DNA of 64,000 bases, from assembly GCA_965658225.1 (NCBI GenBank), contig CBFHRK010000001.1, positions 40,415 through 104,414 on the forward strand, given 5' to 3'. A model generated the notes under the pieces. That model searched no databases and was not told the origin of the DNA. It was given only the letters and a program-made list of their open reading frames with translations. Shown in pieces: positions 1-8,642 of the stretch (position 1 is the first letter of the stretch; the number at the start of each line of letters is the position of its first letter). The translations under genes were made by a program, and so were the position numbers. Source of the DNA: ECT2AJA-044 sp965658225 (lineage in GTDB: Bacteria; Bacteroidota; Bacteroidia; Flavobacteriales; ECT2AJA-044).

Positions 1-94
1 CTTTGACCTTCTCGGAAATCAAAGATTCTTTTACTTGGCCGAATAGGCTCAATCCAACAATAAAGGCAATCAGGGTAAAAAATGTGTTTTTCAT
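1..94 (-). CDS. N-terminus of an exported protein (partial)
   Basis: The reverse strand reads 31 codons from an ATG at 94 to the window edge. The peptide begins MKNTFFTLIAFIVGLSLFGQ, a classic signal peptide: two charged/polar residues, a hydrophobic core and an FGQ cleavage region as in many Bacteroidota exported proteins. The mature part (VKESLISEKVK) is too short to identify. It is transcribed away from the htrA-like gene, with a long intergenic space between them. Confidence 0.6.
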   Translation of the reverse strand, partial: MKNTFFTLIAFIVGLSLFGQVKESLISEKVK

Positions 95-616
95 TATGGT
101 TGGAATAATGTTTTATTATGAGGTCCTTTTAATTTAATTCCAGTTCGGGATTACCTGATTAGCTACGGTAATGCAGACTTACGGACTTACGGCCCGATAG
201 GCGCAAAAACGGACGTTCACATCGGCCCGAAGGGCCATAGACCGCTAATATTGAGCAATGTTACAAGGTGTCGAATCTAAAGAAACCCGAAATGCTCTAA
301 TAGTAAAACAAAACGCCCACTTGAAATATGGCCCAGCTAATCAAGAGATATGAAATGCGCGCTTTGACTACGTTGCGTCGCTGAAGATCCTTTAAAAAGC
401 TCATTCTTGACCAAGATACAACCAAAATAGTATCTACGCGAGAAATACATCAATAAGGTAAAGCTGTGGGAAACATATGTACATTCTGCAAGCGCGACGA
501 CAACGATCTTTTTTGCTCACATTCCGTAAATCGTTAAAATCGTGTTAAATTGGATATCAACCGCAACAATGAATCTCTTCATTTCGTTTTTTGATCGAAT
601 ACAAACACAGAAACTC
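95..616. other. Gene-free stretch between divergent genes
   Basis: About 520 bp without a convincing gene. It holds a perfect GC-rich mini-hairpin at 224-236 and a small tandem 8-mer (GACTTACG twice, 176-191). An open frame from a GTG at 542 runs into the protease gene but lacks a signal-like N-terminus, so I treat it as upstream read-through. Promoters for both flanking genes must lie here, but I see no clean TAnnTTTG box for either. Confidence 0.5.
224..236 (+). repeat. Mini-hairpin GGCCC-GAA-GGGCC
   Basis: Perfect 5-bp G/C stem closed on a GAA triloop by a C-G pair. It lies in the intergenic region and is not followed by a T tract. Member of the dispersed GNA/GNRA hairpin family described in the findings. 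Confidence 0.7.
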
Positions 617-2104
617 ATGAAAAAAATACTTGGAACTTTCGCTACCGGGCTCCTAGGTGGCGTCGTAGCACTCGGAAGCTATTCCTATTTTTTGGAAGCT
701 CCCGCCAGCGAATCACAAATGGTTTTACAAGCCTCCTCGCCTACTTATTTTGAATCGAATGAACCCAAAGTGAGTTTTACCCGCTCCGGAGTCCCCGCGT
801 CCATAGGGAGTGTAGATTTTGTACCCGCTGCAGAAAAAACGCTTTCGTCCGTAGTTCATGTTGAGGCGCGCGGTGAACAAGAAATTGCCTATTCCTCGCC
901 CTTAGAAGAATTCTTTTACGGCGGTGGACAAGGGCAGCGAAGATCGCTACCGAGTATGAGTTCAGGTAGCGGAGTTATTATCGCCGAAGACGGATACATA
1001 GTCACCAACAACCACGTCATCGAAAATGCCGCTCAAATCCGTGTGACGCTTGATGATAACCGAGTATTTAAAGCCGATTTAGTGGGAACGGACCCCAATA
1101 CGGACATCGCCCTTTTGAAAGTAGACGAGAAGGAGTTGCCTTACATAGGTTTTTCTAATTCCGACGAAGTACGGGTAGGTGAATGGGTACTTGCAGTTGG
1201 GAATCCGTTTAATTTGACCAGTACCGTAACCGCAGGTATTGTTTCGGCAAAAGGCAGAAGCATCAATATTATTCCGGAACGCTTTGCGATTGAGTCGTTC
1301 ATTCAGACAGACGCCGCGGTAAATCCGGGGAATTCGGGCGGAGCCTTGGTAAATACGGACGGTGCGCTTATTGGGATTAACACGGCCATATCAACCCGAA
1401 CAGGGTCTTTTGAAGGTTATAGTTTTGCAGTCCCTTCGAATATGGTAAGTAAAGTTGTTAAAGACTTAATGGAGTACGGTACGGTTCAACGCGCTTTCAT
1501 TGGAGTGAATATTCGCGACGTAAACGCTGAGCTCGCGAAAGAATACAAACTCGATCTAAATAATGGTGTGTTCGTAGGCGGCCTTTCCGAAGGCGGAGCG
1601 GCTGGAGAAGCGGGTATTGAAGTAGGCGATATTATTGTTGCGGTGAACGAGGTGCCTGTAGACCGCACCTCTGAATTACAAGAACAAATTGCCCGGTATC
1701 GCCCTGGCGACCGTGTAAACGTTCGTGTAAATCGGGAAGGAAATGAAGAAACAATTAGTGTGGTGCTGCGCAATATGCAGGGGAACACCAATCTGGTGAA
1801 CAAAGAAGAATTGTACACGAGTCGCTTTTTAGGGGCTGTCTTAGAAAAGCCCAGTACGGCTGAACTCAACCGTTTGGGAATTGAAAACGGAGTCATTGTT
1901 AAATCGCTCCAAGGCGGAAAATTTCGATCGGAAGGAATCAAAGAGGGCTTTTTAATTACTGAGATTACGGTGGACAAAGAAACTTTTAAAATTGAAGAGC
2001 CCAAAGATGTATCCGCGGCTCTGTCGAATAAAAAAGATGTGGGAGTCTTCTTAAAAGGCGTCTACCCCGATGGTGATGTACGCTACTACGCCTTTGGCAT
2101 GTAA
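617..2104 (+). CDS. degP: HtrA/DegP-type periplasmic serine protease
   Basis: Envelope quality-control protease and chaperone that degrades misfolded exported proteins. I start it at the ATG at 617, where MKKILGTFATGLLGGVVALG gives a signal anchor; an upstream GTG at 542 would add 25 residues with no signal character. In this numbering (495 aa) the trypsin-like domain carries the triad H133 (TNNHVIEN), D163 (NTDIALL) and S240 (GNSGGALV). A first PDZ domain follows at roughly 260-350 and a second, weaker one near 385-490. The length fits the two-PDZ DegP/DegQ class. It is monocistronic: divergent from the partial gene on its left and followed by a strong terminator. The family call is secure; DegP versus DegQ subtype is not resolved. 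Confidence 0.93.
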   Translation: MKKILGTFATGLLGGVVALGSYSYFLEAPASESQMVLQASSPTYFESNEPKVSFTRSGVPASIGSVDFVPAAEKTLSSVVHVEARGEQEIAYSSPLEEFFYGGGQGQRRSLPSMSSGSGVIIAEDGYIVTNNHVIENAAQIRVTLDDNRVFKADLVGTDPNTDIALLKVDEKELPYIGFSNSDEVRVGEWVLAVGNPFNLTSTVTAGIVSAKGRSINIIPERFAIESFIQTDAAVNPGNSGGALVNTDGALIGINTAISTRTGSFEGYSFAVPSNMVSKVVKDLMEYGTVQRAFIGVNIRDVNAELAKEYKLDLNNGVFVGGLSEGGAAGEAGIEVGDIIVAVNEVPVDRTSELQEQIARYRPGDRVNVRVNREGNEETISVVLRNMQGNTNLVNKEELYTSRFLGAVLEKPSTAELNRLGIENGVIVKSLQGGKFRSEGIKEGFLITEITVDKETFKIEEPKDVSAALSNKKDVGVFLKGVYPDGDVRYYAFGM

Positions 2105-2108
2105 AATC

Positions 2109-2122
2109 GGGCCGTGAGGCCC
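2109..2122 (+). repeat. Mini-hairpin GGGCC-GTGA-GGCCC
   Basis: Perfect 5-bp G/C stem with a GTGA (GNRA) loop, four bases after the protease stop codon. It has no T tract and is separate from the terminator at 2150. Member of the dispersed hairpin family. Confidence 0.7.
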
Positions 2123-2149
2123 TGGAAAAGAAATGAAGAATTGGGTTTG

Positions 2150-2197
2150 GAATCCTACTTGGTCAGCTAAAGAAGCTCCTAGGTGGGATTCTTTTCT
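2150..2197 (+). terminator. Terminator after the HtrA-like protease gene
   Basis: Arms 2150-2162 and 2178-2191 pair over about 13 positions with two G-U wobbles and one bulge, and are followed by TTTTCTT. The loop contains a small AGCT/AGCT stem. It fits a Rho-independent terminator for the upstream + strand gene. Confidence 0.65.
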
Positions 2198-2244
2198 TAG
2201 TATCCGTTTTTAATTTTGGGGTTCCAAATCAGGGTAATAAAGGT

Positions 2245-2252
2245 TACTTTTG
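2245..2252 (+). promoter_or_regulatory. Putative -7 box upstream of the 480-aa GAPDH gene
   Basis: TACTTTTG matches the Bacteroidota consensus TAnnTTTG exactly. Predicted start near 2259 gives a leader of about 41 nt before the ATG at 2300. No TTTG lies at the ideal 17-21 nt upstream (the nearest, 2215-2218, is 26 nt away), so this rests on the -7 box alone. Confidence 0.45.
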
Positions 2253-2299
2253 CGACGTCATTCAACGCACTTTATTAACTACACAAAAGCAGAGGCGAA

Positions 2300-3742
2300 A
2301 TGAACCCATCTTATGAAGAACATGTAGCACTTCGTGCCAAGCACGATAAAGCCGCAGCAGAATTTGTGAAAATTGTTACCGATTTATGGCTCGACAAATC
2401 CATTGAAGTAACACTCTTCCGCAAACCCCTTTTAGACCAGAGCATTAGCGAAATCTTAAACACGCACAATTACGCGCGTCAAATTAAAGGAGAGCCCATT
2501 ACCATAGAAGAGACTTTGGCGCTCGTTCGCGTTATTTCGTCTATTGATGTGGCTCCTTCCAGACTCGACATTGGTCGTTTAAGCGCTGAATGGCTAAAAG
2601 AGCAAGACGCTTTCGAAACCATGGAAGCATTTGTGCACGCCAAACTGGATCACATGATCGACGCTTCTTTCGACCTTGTTCCTAAAGATGTAGTCCTTTA
2701 CGGGTTTGGACGAATTGGTCGTTTATTAGCTCGTATCCTTATTTCGAAAGAAGGACGCGGCGAGCAGCTGCGCTTGCGCGCCATTGTAACTCGCGATACT
2801 ACGGAAGAGCAGTTAGTGAAAAGAGCTTCTACTCTTCGCCAAGATTCCGTTCACGGGCATTTTCCAGGAACGGTAGAAGTAGATGTTGAGAACTATCGTT
2901 TAATCGTTAATGGTAGACCCATCCAAATTATTAGTGCCGCTCAACCAGAAGACATCGATTATACCCAGTACGGAATTAACGATGCCTTGGTTATTGACAA
3001 CACCGGTGCGTTCCGGGATCATGAAGCTCTATCGCGCCATTTAGTATCTAAAGGTGCCGAGAAAGTTCTTTTCACGGCTCCGGGTAAAGGTGTACCGAAT
3101 GTTGTTCACGGTGTAAACCAAAATGACTTTGATCCGGCAGATACGAATGTTTGGTCAGCGGCTTCATGTACAACGAATGCTATTACGCCCGTCTTGAAAG
3201 TAATTCAAGATGAGTACAATGTGATAAAAGGGCATATAGAGACGGTACATGCCTATACAAACGACCAAAATTTGGTCGATAACATGCACAAAAAATACCG
3301 TCGTGGTCGGGCAGCAGCCTTGAATATGGTTATAACCGAAACGGGTGCTGGTCAGGCCGTCTCTAAGGCGCTTCCCGTTCTTGAGGGCAAGCTTACCTCG
3401 AACGCAATTCGCGTTCCTACCCCGAATGGATCATTGGCGATTCTAAGCTTAACCGTTGAAAAGAAAACGAGTAAAGAAGACGTCAATTTAACGATGCGCA
3501 AAGCGGCCTTATACAGTGAATTAGTAGAGCAAATAGAGTACTCAATGGACGATGAGTTAGTATCGAGCGATATCGTTGGACGCACTGCTCCATCGATTTT
3601 CGATAGCCCAGCTACTATTGTAAGCGGCGATGGTCACAGCATGAACTTGTACGTTTGGTACGACAATGAGTTCGGCTATAGTTGTCAAGTAATGCGTTTA
3701 GCAAAATATATTGCGGGCGTGCGACGCTTGAGATACTATTAA
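2300..3742 (+). CDS. Glyceraldehyde-3-phosphate dehydrogenase, long form (480 aa)
   Basis: Interconverts glyceraldehyde-3-phosphate and 1,3-bisphosphoglycerate with a pyridine nucleotide. Residues 1-128 are an alpha-helical N-terminal extension absent from ordinary ~335-aa GAPDHs. The Rossmann fold starts at 131 (YGFGRIGRLLAR), the catalytic cysteine is C290 in SAASCTTNAI, and the general-base histidine is H317 in ETVHAYT. The C-terminal NEFGYSCQV segment is intact. A second, normal-length GAPDH lies at 27321-28346, so one probably serves glycolysis and the other gluconeogenesis or another cofactor; that division is inference. After the second beta strand the sequence reads VTRDT, not the VINDL of the NAD-type paralogue, which may reflect different cofactor use. 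Flanked by its own promoter and terminator. Confidence 0.9.
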   Translation: MNPSYEEHVALRAKHDKAAAEFVKIVTDLWLDKSIEVTLFRKPLLDQSISEILNTHNYARQIKGEPITIEETLALVRVISSIDVAPSRLDIGRLSAEWLKEQDAFETMEAFVHAKLDHMIDASFDLVPKDVVLYGFGRIGRLLARILISKEGRGEQLRLRAIVTRDTTEEQLVKRASTLRQDSVHGHFPGTVEVDVENYRLIVNGRPIQIISAAQPEDIDYTQYGINDALVIDNTGAFRDHEALSRHLVSKGAEKVLFTAPGKGVPNVVHGVNQNDFDPADTNVWSAASCTTNAITPVLKVIQDEYNVIKGHIETVHAYTNDQNLVDNMHKKYRRGRAAALNMVITETGAGQAVSKALPVLEGKLTSNAIRVPTPNGSLAILSLTVEKKTSKEDVNLTMRKAALYSELVEQIEYSMDDELVSSDIVGRTAPSIFDSPATIVSGDGHSMNLYVWYDNEFGYSCQVMRLAKYIAGVRRLRYY

Positions 3743-3763
3743 AACATTCCGAGAGTTAAAGAC

Positions 3764-3797
3764 AAAGCCGTTCTGATTTTCAGAGCGGCTTTTTTTT
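3764..3797 (+). terminator. Terminator after the long GAPDH gene
   Basis: Arms 3764-3776 and 3780-3792 form a stem of about 13 bp with one G-U wobble and a TTT loop, followed by a run of seven to eight T. A textbook Rho-independent terminator on the + strand. Confidence 0.9.
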
Positions 3798-3912
3798 ACC
3801 CTTTCAGACCCTTTCGGAAATACGCTACATTTAGTTCAAATTGTCAAAAGCCGCGCAATTATGAAATTCAGTTGCTGATCCTAAAAGAATAAGCGCATTT
3901 GCAGTAAGGAAA

Positions 3913-3935
3913 ATAAAGGTCGCTTCGCTCTTTAT
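3913..3935 (-). terminator. Possible weak terminator of the radC-yjjG operon
   Basis: ATAAAG/CTTTAT arms enclose GCTTCGC, whose reverse complement GCGAAGC is a GAA mini-hairpin core. On the - strand it is followed by ATTTTCC. It lies just after the end of the leftward operon, but the stem is interrupted, so the call is tentative. Confidence 0.3.
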
Positions 3936-3969
3936 CATCCCCCGCCATTCTCGTTCGTTATTGCAGGAA

Positions 3970-4659
3970 CTAAAGCAACGCTCTCAGCTCCTTTAAATGC
4001 TGGATCTCATAAGTTACCGGCTCTTGGTGTAGTACTTTATGCGGATTAAAGAATACTTGATCCCAACCGGCCTGTTTCGCTCCTATAATGTCGGCTTCTA
4101 AGTTATCGCCGATCATTAAACTGCGTTCTTTTGAGGCCCCTGTTCTGCTCAGCGCATATCGGAAAATATTGTGATGCGGCTTGCGAACGCCCGCCTGCTC
4201 TGAGGTTACGATCACATCAAAATGATCACCCAAGGTGCTTTCCTTGAGCTTGATGTGCTGCACTTCCTCAAATCCATTCGTGATAATATGCAACTCATAG
4301 CGTTCCTTCAAGTAAACGAGCGTTTCAATAGCTTCCGGGAATAGGTTCTTCTTATATGGCGAACGAGCGAGGTATTCTTTTTCCATCCATTTTGCGACCT
4401 CACGGTCGGATATCCCAAATTCCTCCAACGTGCGCAAAAAACGAGTTATGCGCAGCGTAGCTTTATCAATTTCCCCATTTCGATACTTCTTCCACATTCG
4501 ATCGTTATGAACGCGGTAGCGCGGAAAAAACTCATCGAGCCGCAGGCTCCCATGATGAAGCGGAAGCTCCGCCAATAGCTCGCCTAGCGTCTCTTGCGCA
4601 TTGGCGTCAAAATCCCACAGCGTATGATCTAAATCGAAAAAAAGATGATCGTACTTCAT
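3970..4659 (-). CDS. yjjG: HAD-superfamily phosphatase, YjjG-type nucleotidase
   Basis: Predicted cytosolic HAD hydrolase of the YjjG group, which dephosphorylates non-canonical pyrimidine nucleoside monophosphates. Motif I is DLDHTLWDF with nucleophile D9 and acid D11; motif II is IITNGF; the motif III lysine is in GVRKPHH; motif IV is IGDNLEADI. An alpha-helical cap lies between motifs I and II. The 229-aa length matches YjjG. It is the last gene of a tight leftward run and starts one base after the upp stop, so coupling with pyrimidine salvage makes sense. The substrate is inferred from family resemblance. Confidence 0.85.
   Translation of the reverse strand: MKYDHLFFDLDHTLWDFDANAQETLGELLAELPLHHGSLRLDEFFPRYRVHNDRMWKKYRNGEIDKATLRITRFLRTLEEFGISDREVAKWMEKEYLARSPYKKNLFPEAIETLVYLKERYELHIITNGFEEVQHIKLKESTLGDHFDVIVTSEQAGVRKPHHNIFRYALSRTGASKERSLMIGDNLEADIIGAKQAGWDQVFFNPHKVLHQEPVTYEIQHLKELRALL
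4537..4549 (+). repeat. Mini-hairpin GAGCC-GCA-GGCTC
   Basis: Perfect 5-bp stem with a GCA triloop on the + strand, inside the leftward yjjG coding region, so the GNA loop lies on the non-coding strand. Confidence 0.55.
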
Positions 4660-4660
4660 T

Positions 4661-5311
4661 CTATAATTTCGTTCCGAAAGCTAGATCTCCCGCATCTCCT
4701 AACCCCGGTACAATGTATTTCTTGGCGTTCATATCAGGGTCAATTGCAGCAACGTACAAGTCTCCAATTCCTGTCAAATTTTTTTGAACATATTCGACGC
4801 CTTCCCGACTTGCAATCACCGATAAGCAATCAACTCGCTTCGGCTTTCCCCGTGACAACAGAGCCTCATAAGCCAATACCATCGACTGCCCCGTGGCCAA
4901 CATGGGATCGCAAAGTATCACGTGGCGATTGGTTAAATCGGGACTCGCCATATACTCAATTTTCACTTCAAAGGAATGATCTTCTTCTACATCGCGATAC
5001 GCACTTATGAATGCATTATCAGCTCCGTCGAACACATCGAGCACACCTACATGTAATGGAACTCCCGCCCGTAATATACTCGCAACGACAGGGTTAGAAC
5101 TTGGAACCGGAACCTCTGCTACAGCCATGGGCGTATTCACTAATCGCAAATTGTACGTGAATGATTTGCTCAATTCGTAGGCGAGTGCGAATCCAATTCG
5201 CTTGATGTTTTCACGAAATCGAAACCGATCACGCTGAATTTTTTCGTCTCTTATTTCGGCCATATACTGATTTACAATACTCGGCGTGCTACTTAAATCG
5301 AATACATTCAT
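4661..5311 (-). CDS. upp: Uracil phosphoribosyltransferase
   Basis: Salvage enzyme: uracil + PRPP to UMP. The ATG at 5311 (MNVFDLSSTP) gives a 216-aa protein beginning two bases after the preceding gene; the longer frame from 5329 would overlap that gene. The PRPP loop is CDPMLATGQS, residues 134-143. The upstream VPSSNPVVASILRAGVPL segment is the usual UPRTase core. The C-terminal GDLYVAAIDPDMN and PGLGDAGDLAFGT segments form the uracil site. The length fits the bacterial family. Confidence 0.95.
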   Translation of the reverse strand: MNVFDLSSTPSIVNQYMAEIRDEKIQRDRFRFRENIKRIGFALAYELSKSFTYNLRLVNTPMAVAEVPVPSSNPVVASILRAGVPLHVGVLDVFDGADNAFISAYRDVEEDHSFEVKIEYMASPDLTNRHVILCDPMLATGQSMVLAYEALLSRGKPKRVDCLSVIASREGVEYVQKNLTGIGDLYVAAIDPDMNAKKYIVPGLGDAGDLAFGTKL

Positions 5312-5313
5312 AA

Positions 5314-6195
5314 TTAAGGTTGATACCATTTGAGGTACCAGGGCAGTCGGTTAATGATTAGCTCGGGAATTGATTTTTCCTCAGGCTTTAATCGGTCCGC
5401 GAGGACCTTTGGCAAAACCGTTCCGTCTACTTCCAAAAATACGGGAAAGGGTTCCGATTCCGCAATAATTGCTTGTACTAATAGCGTCTCGGGCCAGCGA
5501 TCGGCATCCACTCGCTTTCCCGCCAAGGTGTGAAGGGTAATGCGATCGGCATCGTAAAAGATATAGGCCCCCGCCGCCAAAGTATTTTGTCGGTCGTACA
5601 AGCTCCACACCTGCCCTTTTCTTTTGTGCTGACCTACATGAAGTAAATGCTTTAATCGCTCGAGACTTTGACCATCAAATGCATGTTTTGGGTTTTGTTG
5701 TTCGACTAAAAGTTCGATCAATGCTTCAGGTGGATCGTTCCGGAATACCGTGTAATCGAGTTCTCGTTTGACATACTCCGAATTGCTTTTGATGTGTTCA
5801 GAAGGGGTCTTTCCCGGACCACACTGCCATTGATAAACAAGGGAATTGATTGGTGAAATTCTCGGCGAGTTTTGCTCGTTTAGATGCCAGCGAACAAACG
5901 CGTACTCTTCAGGAACGGCCAACAAGAAATCGCTGAGTAAGGATTCATCGATCTCGGGACCAACGACTCCAAGCTGATAGGTCCACGGAGGCATAGCACC
6001 AATCTGCTTCCCGTATTTCTCATACTTGGGCAACGGCATTACCGCTTCATAGTCGTTCAGAACGAGCGCGTCCCAACGGTCTACAACCGTATCGAGAAAC
6101 CAAGAAAAGGTATACGGTCTTCCTTTTCCGTATTTACGTACCGTTTTGTTCCAAGCCTCCTCATTGAGATCGTCTTGGCGAACAAATTTTATCAT
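5314..6195 (-). CDS. FemAB/GNAT-fold acyltransferase-like protein
   Basis: 293-aa cytosolic protein without signal peptide or membrane segment. The arrangement resembles FemAB-like proteins with two GNAT folds: an N-terminal half with aromatic-rich RPYTFSWFLD and MPPWTYQLGVVG, then a central WSLYDRQNTLAAGAYIFYDADRITLHTLAG segment typical of the acyl-acceptor domain. Members of this group add amino acids or acyl groups to peptidoglycan or glycans, but I cannot assign a substrate. It sits between a deacetylase-like gene plus wecB and upp in one operon, so a role in surface-glycan decoration is possible but inferred. Confidence 0.55.
   Translation of the reverse strand: MIKFVRQDDLNEEAWNKTVRKYGKGRPYTFSWFLDTVVDRWDALVLNDYEAVMPLPKYEKYGKQIGAMPPWTYQLGVVGPEIDESLLSDFLLAVPEEYAFVRWHLNEQNSPRISPINSLVYQWQCGPGKTPSEHIKSNSEYVKRELDYTVFRNDPPEALIELLVEQQNPKHAFDGQSLERLKHLLHVGQHKRKGQVWSLYDRQNTLAAGAYIFYDADRITLHTLAGKRVDADRWPETLLVQAIIAESEPFPVFLEVDGTVLPKVLADRLKPEEKSIPELIINRLPWYLKWYQP
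5394..5407 (+). repeat. Mini-hairpin GGTCC-GCGA-GGACC
   Basis: Perfect 5-bp stem with a GCGA (GNRA) loop on the + strand, within the leftward FemAB-like coding region. Confidence 0.6.
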
Positions 6196-6204
6196 AGTGG
6201 TGAA

Positions 6205-7512
6205 TTAATCCGAATGCGCCGCATCCAGCAGTCCTTCGTAATAATGCCTCCACCCCCTCCAAAGTTTATTTTCAGAAACAGATTCGTTATGCCAAACCGA
6301 AATAAAAGTGCCTTGAACGTCTTTTACCGCCTTCAATACAGGAAGTGTTTTTTCAAGCGCTTCGGGTGCATCCATTTTTTGGTAGAACTTTAAAATACCT
6401 TCCATGGCCGCAAATGGGTGGATTTTTAGTGGCGTCATGAATTCTAAATCGAGGTCGTAAAAGTAAAACGGTGTGCAGGTTCCGGCCCTAAACCCGAGCT
6501 GAGATGCGTAGCCCATGGTGTAATCATCCGTAATATCTAAATCCAAAAGGTTTCGGTAGGTTTCCGGAATAGTCAGCTTCAAAAAGTGCTGCCTGCTTCT
6601 AGTTATCTCTCGATGCGTTATTCCTCCCAATCGCTGCACTTCGTCTGCCAAGCGCTTTTTCTTCTTATTGCTACCATACGACGGGTGGATTCCAATTTGT
6701 GCGTAATCGGCAATTCCTTTAATCAATCGTCGAAATCGAGGGTTTGTGTACGGTACATTCTTATCATTTAGTCCGTAATCGGCTAAAAGGAAAAAGTAAA
6801 TCGTAGGGACTTTATACTTCTCTTGGATCGACTTCAAATACGGGAAAGTGTCGTACGGATCGGGCCGCAGGCCCAAAAGAACAGAAATACGCTCGACAAT
6901 TTCGCGACCGTTCAGCTGGGTAACCGCCCTAAAGAATCCGCCCATACCCCGCATCAAGCCTTTCCCAGTATAGGAATAGGCATTGTCTACGTCAATTGTA
7001 TTAATGAAGGAAAAGCTTCGTTCGGGCCATTTGAATTCGGGGAACGCTTGAGATAAAATCTCTTTAATCTTGAGTGCCCATTCATCGACTACTGGTCGCT
7101 GCAAAAAATGTGCTTTATAGGCAACCGACGACTCAGCAGAAAAACGTTCATGCTTATCCTTGATATGAGGCAAGTACTCTTCATAACGCGACAGCAAGTA
7201 AAAAGAAGCTGCAAAGGGATCGAAAGGCAAGGCCGATGGCGTAGGCACTGGGAACAATGAAATTACGTCGTCTAATTCGCTGGGTTTTGGATCCCACTCA
7301 TTGATTCCCGTTTCAAACAGCAGTGAGCTATTCCTAAAAAACACTTCATTTCCCAAGGGGCGTGGGGCATAGCTCATTTTAGGTCCCTTGTGCTCAATGA
7401 ATTCAGAAACTTCGGTCGTGACTTCTACCGAGACTTTAAGCATTTCGGCAAAAACCTGCTTAAAGGCGTACAATACACGCGGGTTCTTTTTATGTGCATA
7501 CACCAAAATCAT
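6205..7512 (-). CDS. Polysaccharide-deacetylase-like protein
   Basis: 435-aa protein starting at the ATG at 7512, which overlaps the wecB stop as ATGA; a frame from 7527 would overlap more. The NodB-like features are a first-strand Asp motif (FINTIDVDNAYSY), a late IGIHPSYGSN histidine motif and a C-terminal VQGTFISVWHNES histidine. These are the metal and catalytic positions expected for carbohydrate esterase 4-like enzymes, preceded by a ~170-residue N-terminal domain often seen in Bacteroidota. No signal peptide, so it probably acts on a cytoplasmic sugar intermediate. Direct coupling to UDP-GlcNAc 2-epimerase supports a role in making a surface or capsular sugar. Confidence 0.65.
   Translation of the reverse strand: MILVYAHKKNPRVLYAFKQVFAEMLKVSVEVTTEVSEFIEHKGPKMSYAPRPLGNEVFFRNSSLLFETGINEWDPKPSELDDVISLFPVPTPSALPFDPFAASFYLLSRYEEYLPHIKDKHERFSAESSVAYKAHFLQRPVVDEWALKIKEILSQAFPEFKWPERSFSFINTIDVDNAYSYTGKGLMRGMGGFFRAVTQLNGREIVERISVLLGLRPDPYDTFPYLKSIQEKYKVPTIYFFLLADYGLNDKNVPYTNPRFRRLIKGIADYAQIGIHPSYGSNKKKKRLADEVQRLGGITHREITRSRQHFLKLTIPETYRNLLDLDITDDYTMGYASQLGFRAGTCTPFYFYDLDLEFMTPLKIHPFAAMEGILKFYQKMDAPEALEKTLPVLKAVKDVQGTFISVWHNESVSENKLWRGWRHYYEGLLDAAHSD
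6862..6874 (+). repeat. Mini-hairpin GGGCC-GCA-GGCCC
   Basis: Perfect 5-bp all-G/C stem with a GCA triloop on the + strand, within the leftward deacetylase-like gene (codes for the GLRPDP turn). Confidence 0.7.
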
Positions 7513-8639
7513 CCGAACACCTTCCAAATATGTTCGGCAATCAAGTTGGCCGCATCGCCATTCCCAAAGGTCCCTTTAACTGGACCGGTTTTTGGCTCAG
7601 CAGCTAAACGTTTCCATGTAGCTTCAATCAATCCCGAATCGCAATCAACGATGGTTGCGAAGGTATTGTCAACCAATTCGTTCCATTCCGTTTCAGAGCG
7701 TAATATTACGCTAGGCGTTCCAAAAAAGAAGGCTTCCTTGGGTATTCCGCCGCTATCAGTAATGACGAATCGAGCATCGCGAACGAGTGCCAGGGTTTCA
7801 AAATAAGTCGTGGGCGATTCAAAAAGAAACCTTTTGTGTCCGTGAATTTTTGGCCAAAACTCCGGATAATGGGTGTCAATGGCTGTTCGTGTACGAGGAT
7901 GACAAGGGAAATAAAGCATCGCTCCCGAGGCTTCCGTATTGTACAGGACGCTATTCAGAATTGTTGTAAGTCGAGCCGGGTCATTGGTATTCTCGGCTCT
8001 ATGCAACGTAAAGAGCACAAAGTCATCGGGATCTAATCCAGCCGGGAGGCTGGCTTTATTACTGAAATACAAAGCGTTATCGTACATCACGTCACCCGTA
8101 AGCTGAACGCTCGGGTTTACAACTGTTGGCTCACCTACGGCTCGATTCGTAATGCCTTCAGCCTTCAACTGTTCCACCGCTGCCTCCACCGGGCAAGCCA
8201 GAACACAACTTAAATGATCCGTTAAATGTCGGTTTACTTCTTCGGGCATACTCCGATTATAGGAGCGCAAGCCGGCTTCTACGTGAACAAGGGGCAATTC
8301 TAGGTCGCTCGCGGCCAGGGCTGCACCCAGCGTAGTATTCGTATCGCCATATACCAAAACCACATCAGGCCGATTTTCTTCCCAAAGCTTGTGAAGCTCC
8401 ATGGTTATTCTGGCTGTTTGAACGGCGGGTTTACCGCTTCCTACCCCGAGGTTGTATTTCGGGTTGGGCAATTCTAATTCCCGAAAGAAAACATCGGACA
8501 TGTTATCGTCGTAATGCTGGCCCGAGTGAATGAGCGTTTCTTCTATTCGACCCGCATAATCGGCCCGCAATACACGATCTAATGCGGCAGACTTTATAAA
8601 CTGAGGTCGAGCCCCTACAACTGTGTGAAGTTTTATCAT
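7509..8639 (-). CDS. wecB: UDP-N-acetylglucosamine 2-epimerase (non-hydrolysing)
   Basis: Interconverts UDP-GlcNAc and UDP-ManNAc, feeding ManNAc-containing surface polysaccharides. The 376-aa length and motifs fit WecB/MnaA: N-terminal GARPQFIKSAAL, the GDTNTTLGAA loop, HVEAGLRS, TLHRAENT and the UDP-binding ITDSGGIPKEA. The family's usual GTRPE is GARPQ here. Starts three bases after radC and overlaps the next gene by four. With the downstream deacetylase-like and FemAB-like genes it suggests a small glycan-modification set within an otherwise housekeeping operon. Confidence 0.93.
   Translation of the reverse strand: MIKLHTVVGARPQFIKSAALDRVLRADYAGRIEETLIHSGQHYDDNMSDVFFRELELPNPKYNLGVGSGKPAVQTARITMELHKLWEENRPDVVLVYGDTNTTLGAALAASDLELPLVHVEAGLRSYNRSMPEEVNRHLTDHLSCVLACPVEAAVEQLKAEGITNRAVGEPTVVNPSVQLTGDVMYDNALYFSNKASLPAGLDPDDFVLFTLHRAENTNDPARLTTILNSVLYNTEASGAMLYFPCHPRTRTAIDTHYPEFWPKIHGHKRFLFESPTTYFETLALVRDARFVITDSGGIPKEAFFFGTPSVILRSETEWNELVDNTFATIVDCDSGLIEATWKRLAAEPKTGPVKGTFGNGDAANLIAEHIWKVFG
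8038..8053 (+). repeat. Mini-hairpin CCAGCC-GGGA-GGCTGG
   Basis: Perfect 6-bp stem with a GGGA (GNRA) loop on the + strand, inside the leftward wecB gene in a segment between conserved motifs. Confidence 0.6.
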
Positions 8640-8642
8640 GAA

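Noticed and set aside
176..191. Tandem GACTTACG as a possible regulatory direct repeat
   Set aside because: Only two copies of 8 bp in a long intergenic space; could be chance.
1486..2004. 172-aa antisense frame in the HtrA-like gene
   Set aside because: No recognisable domain, composition expected of a shadow of the protease frame, and the protease is clearly real.
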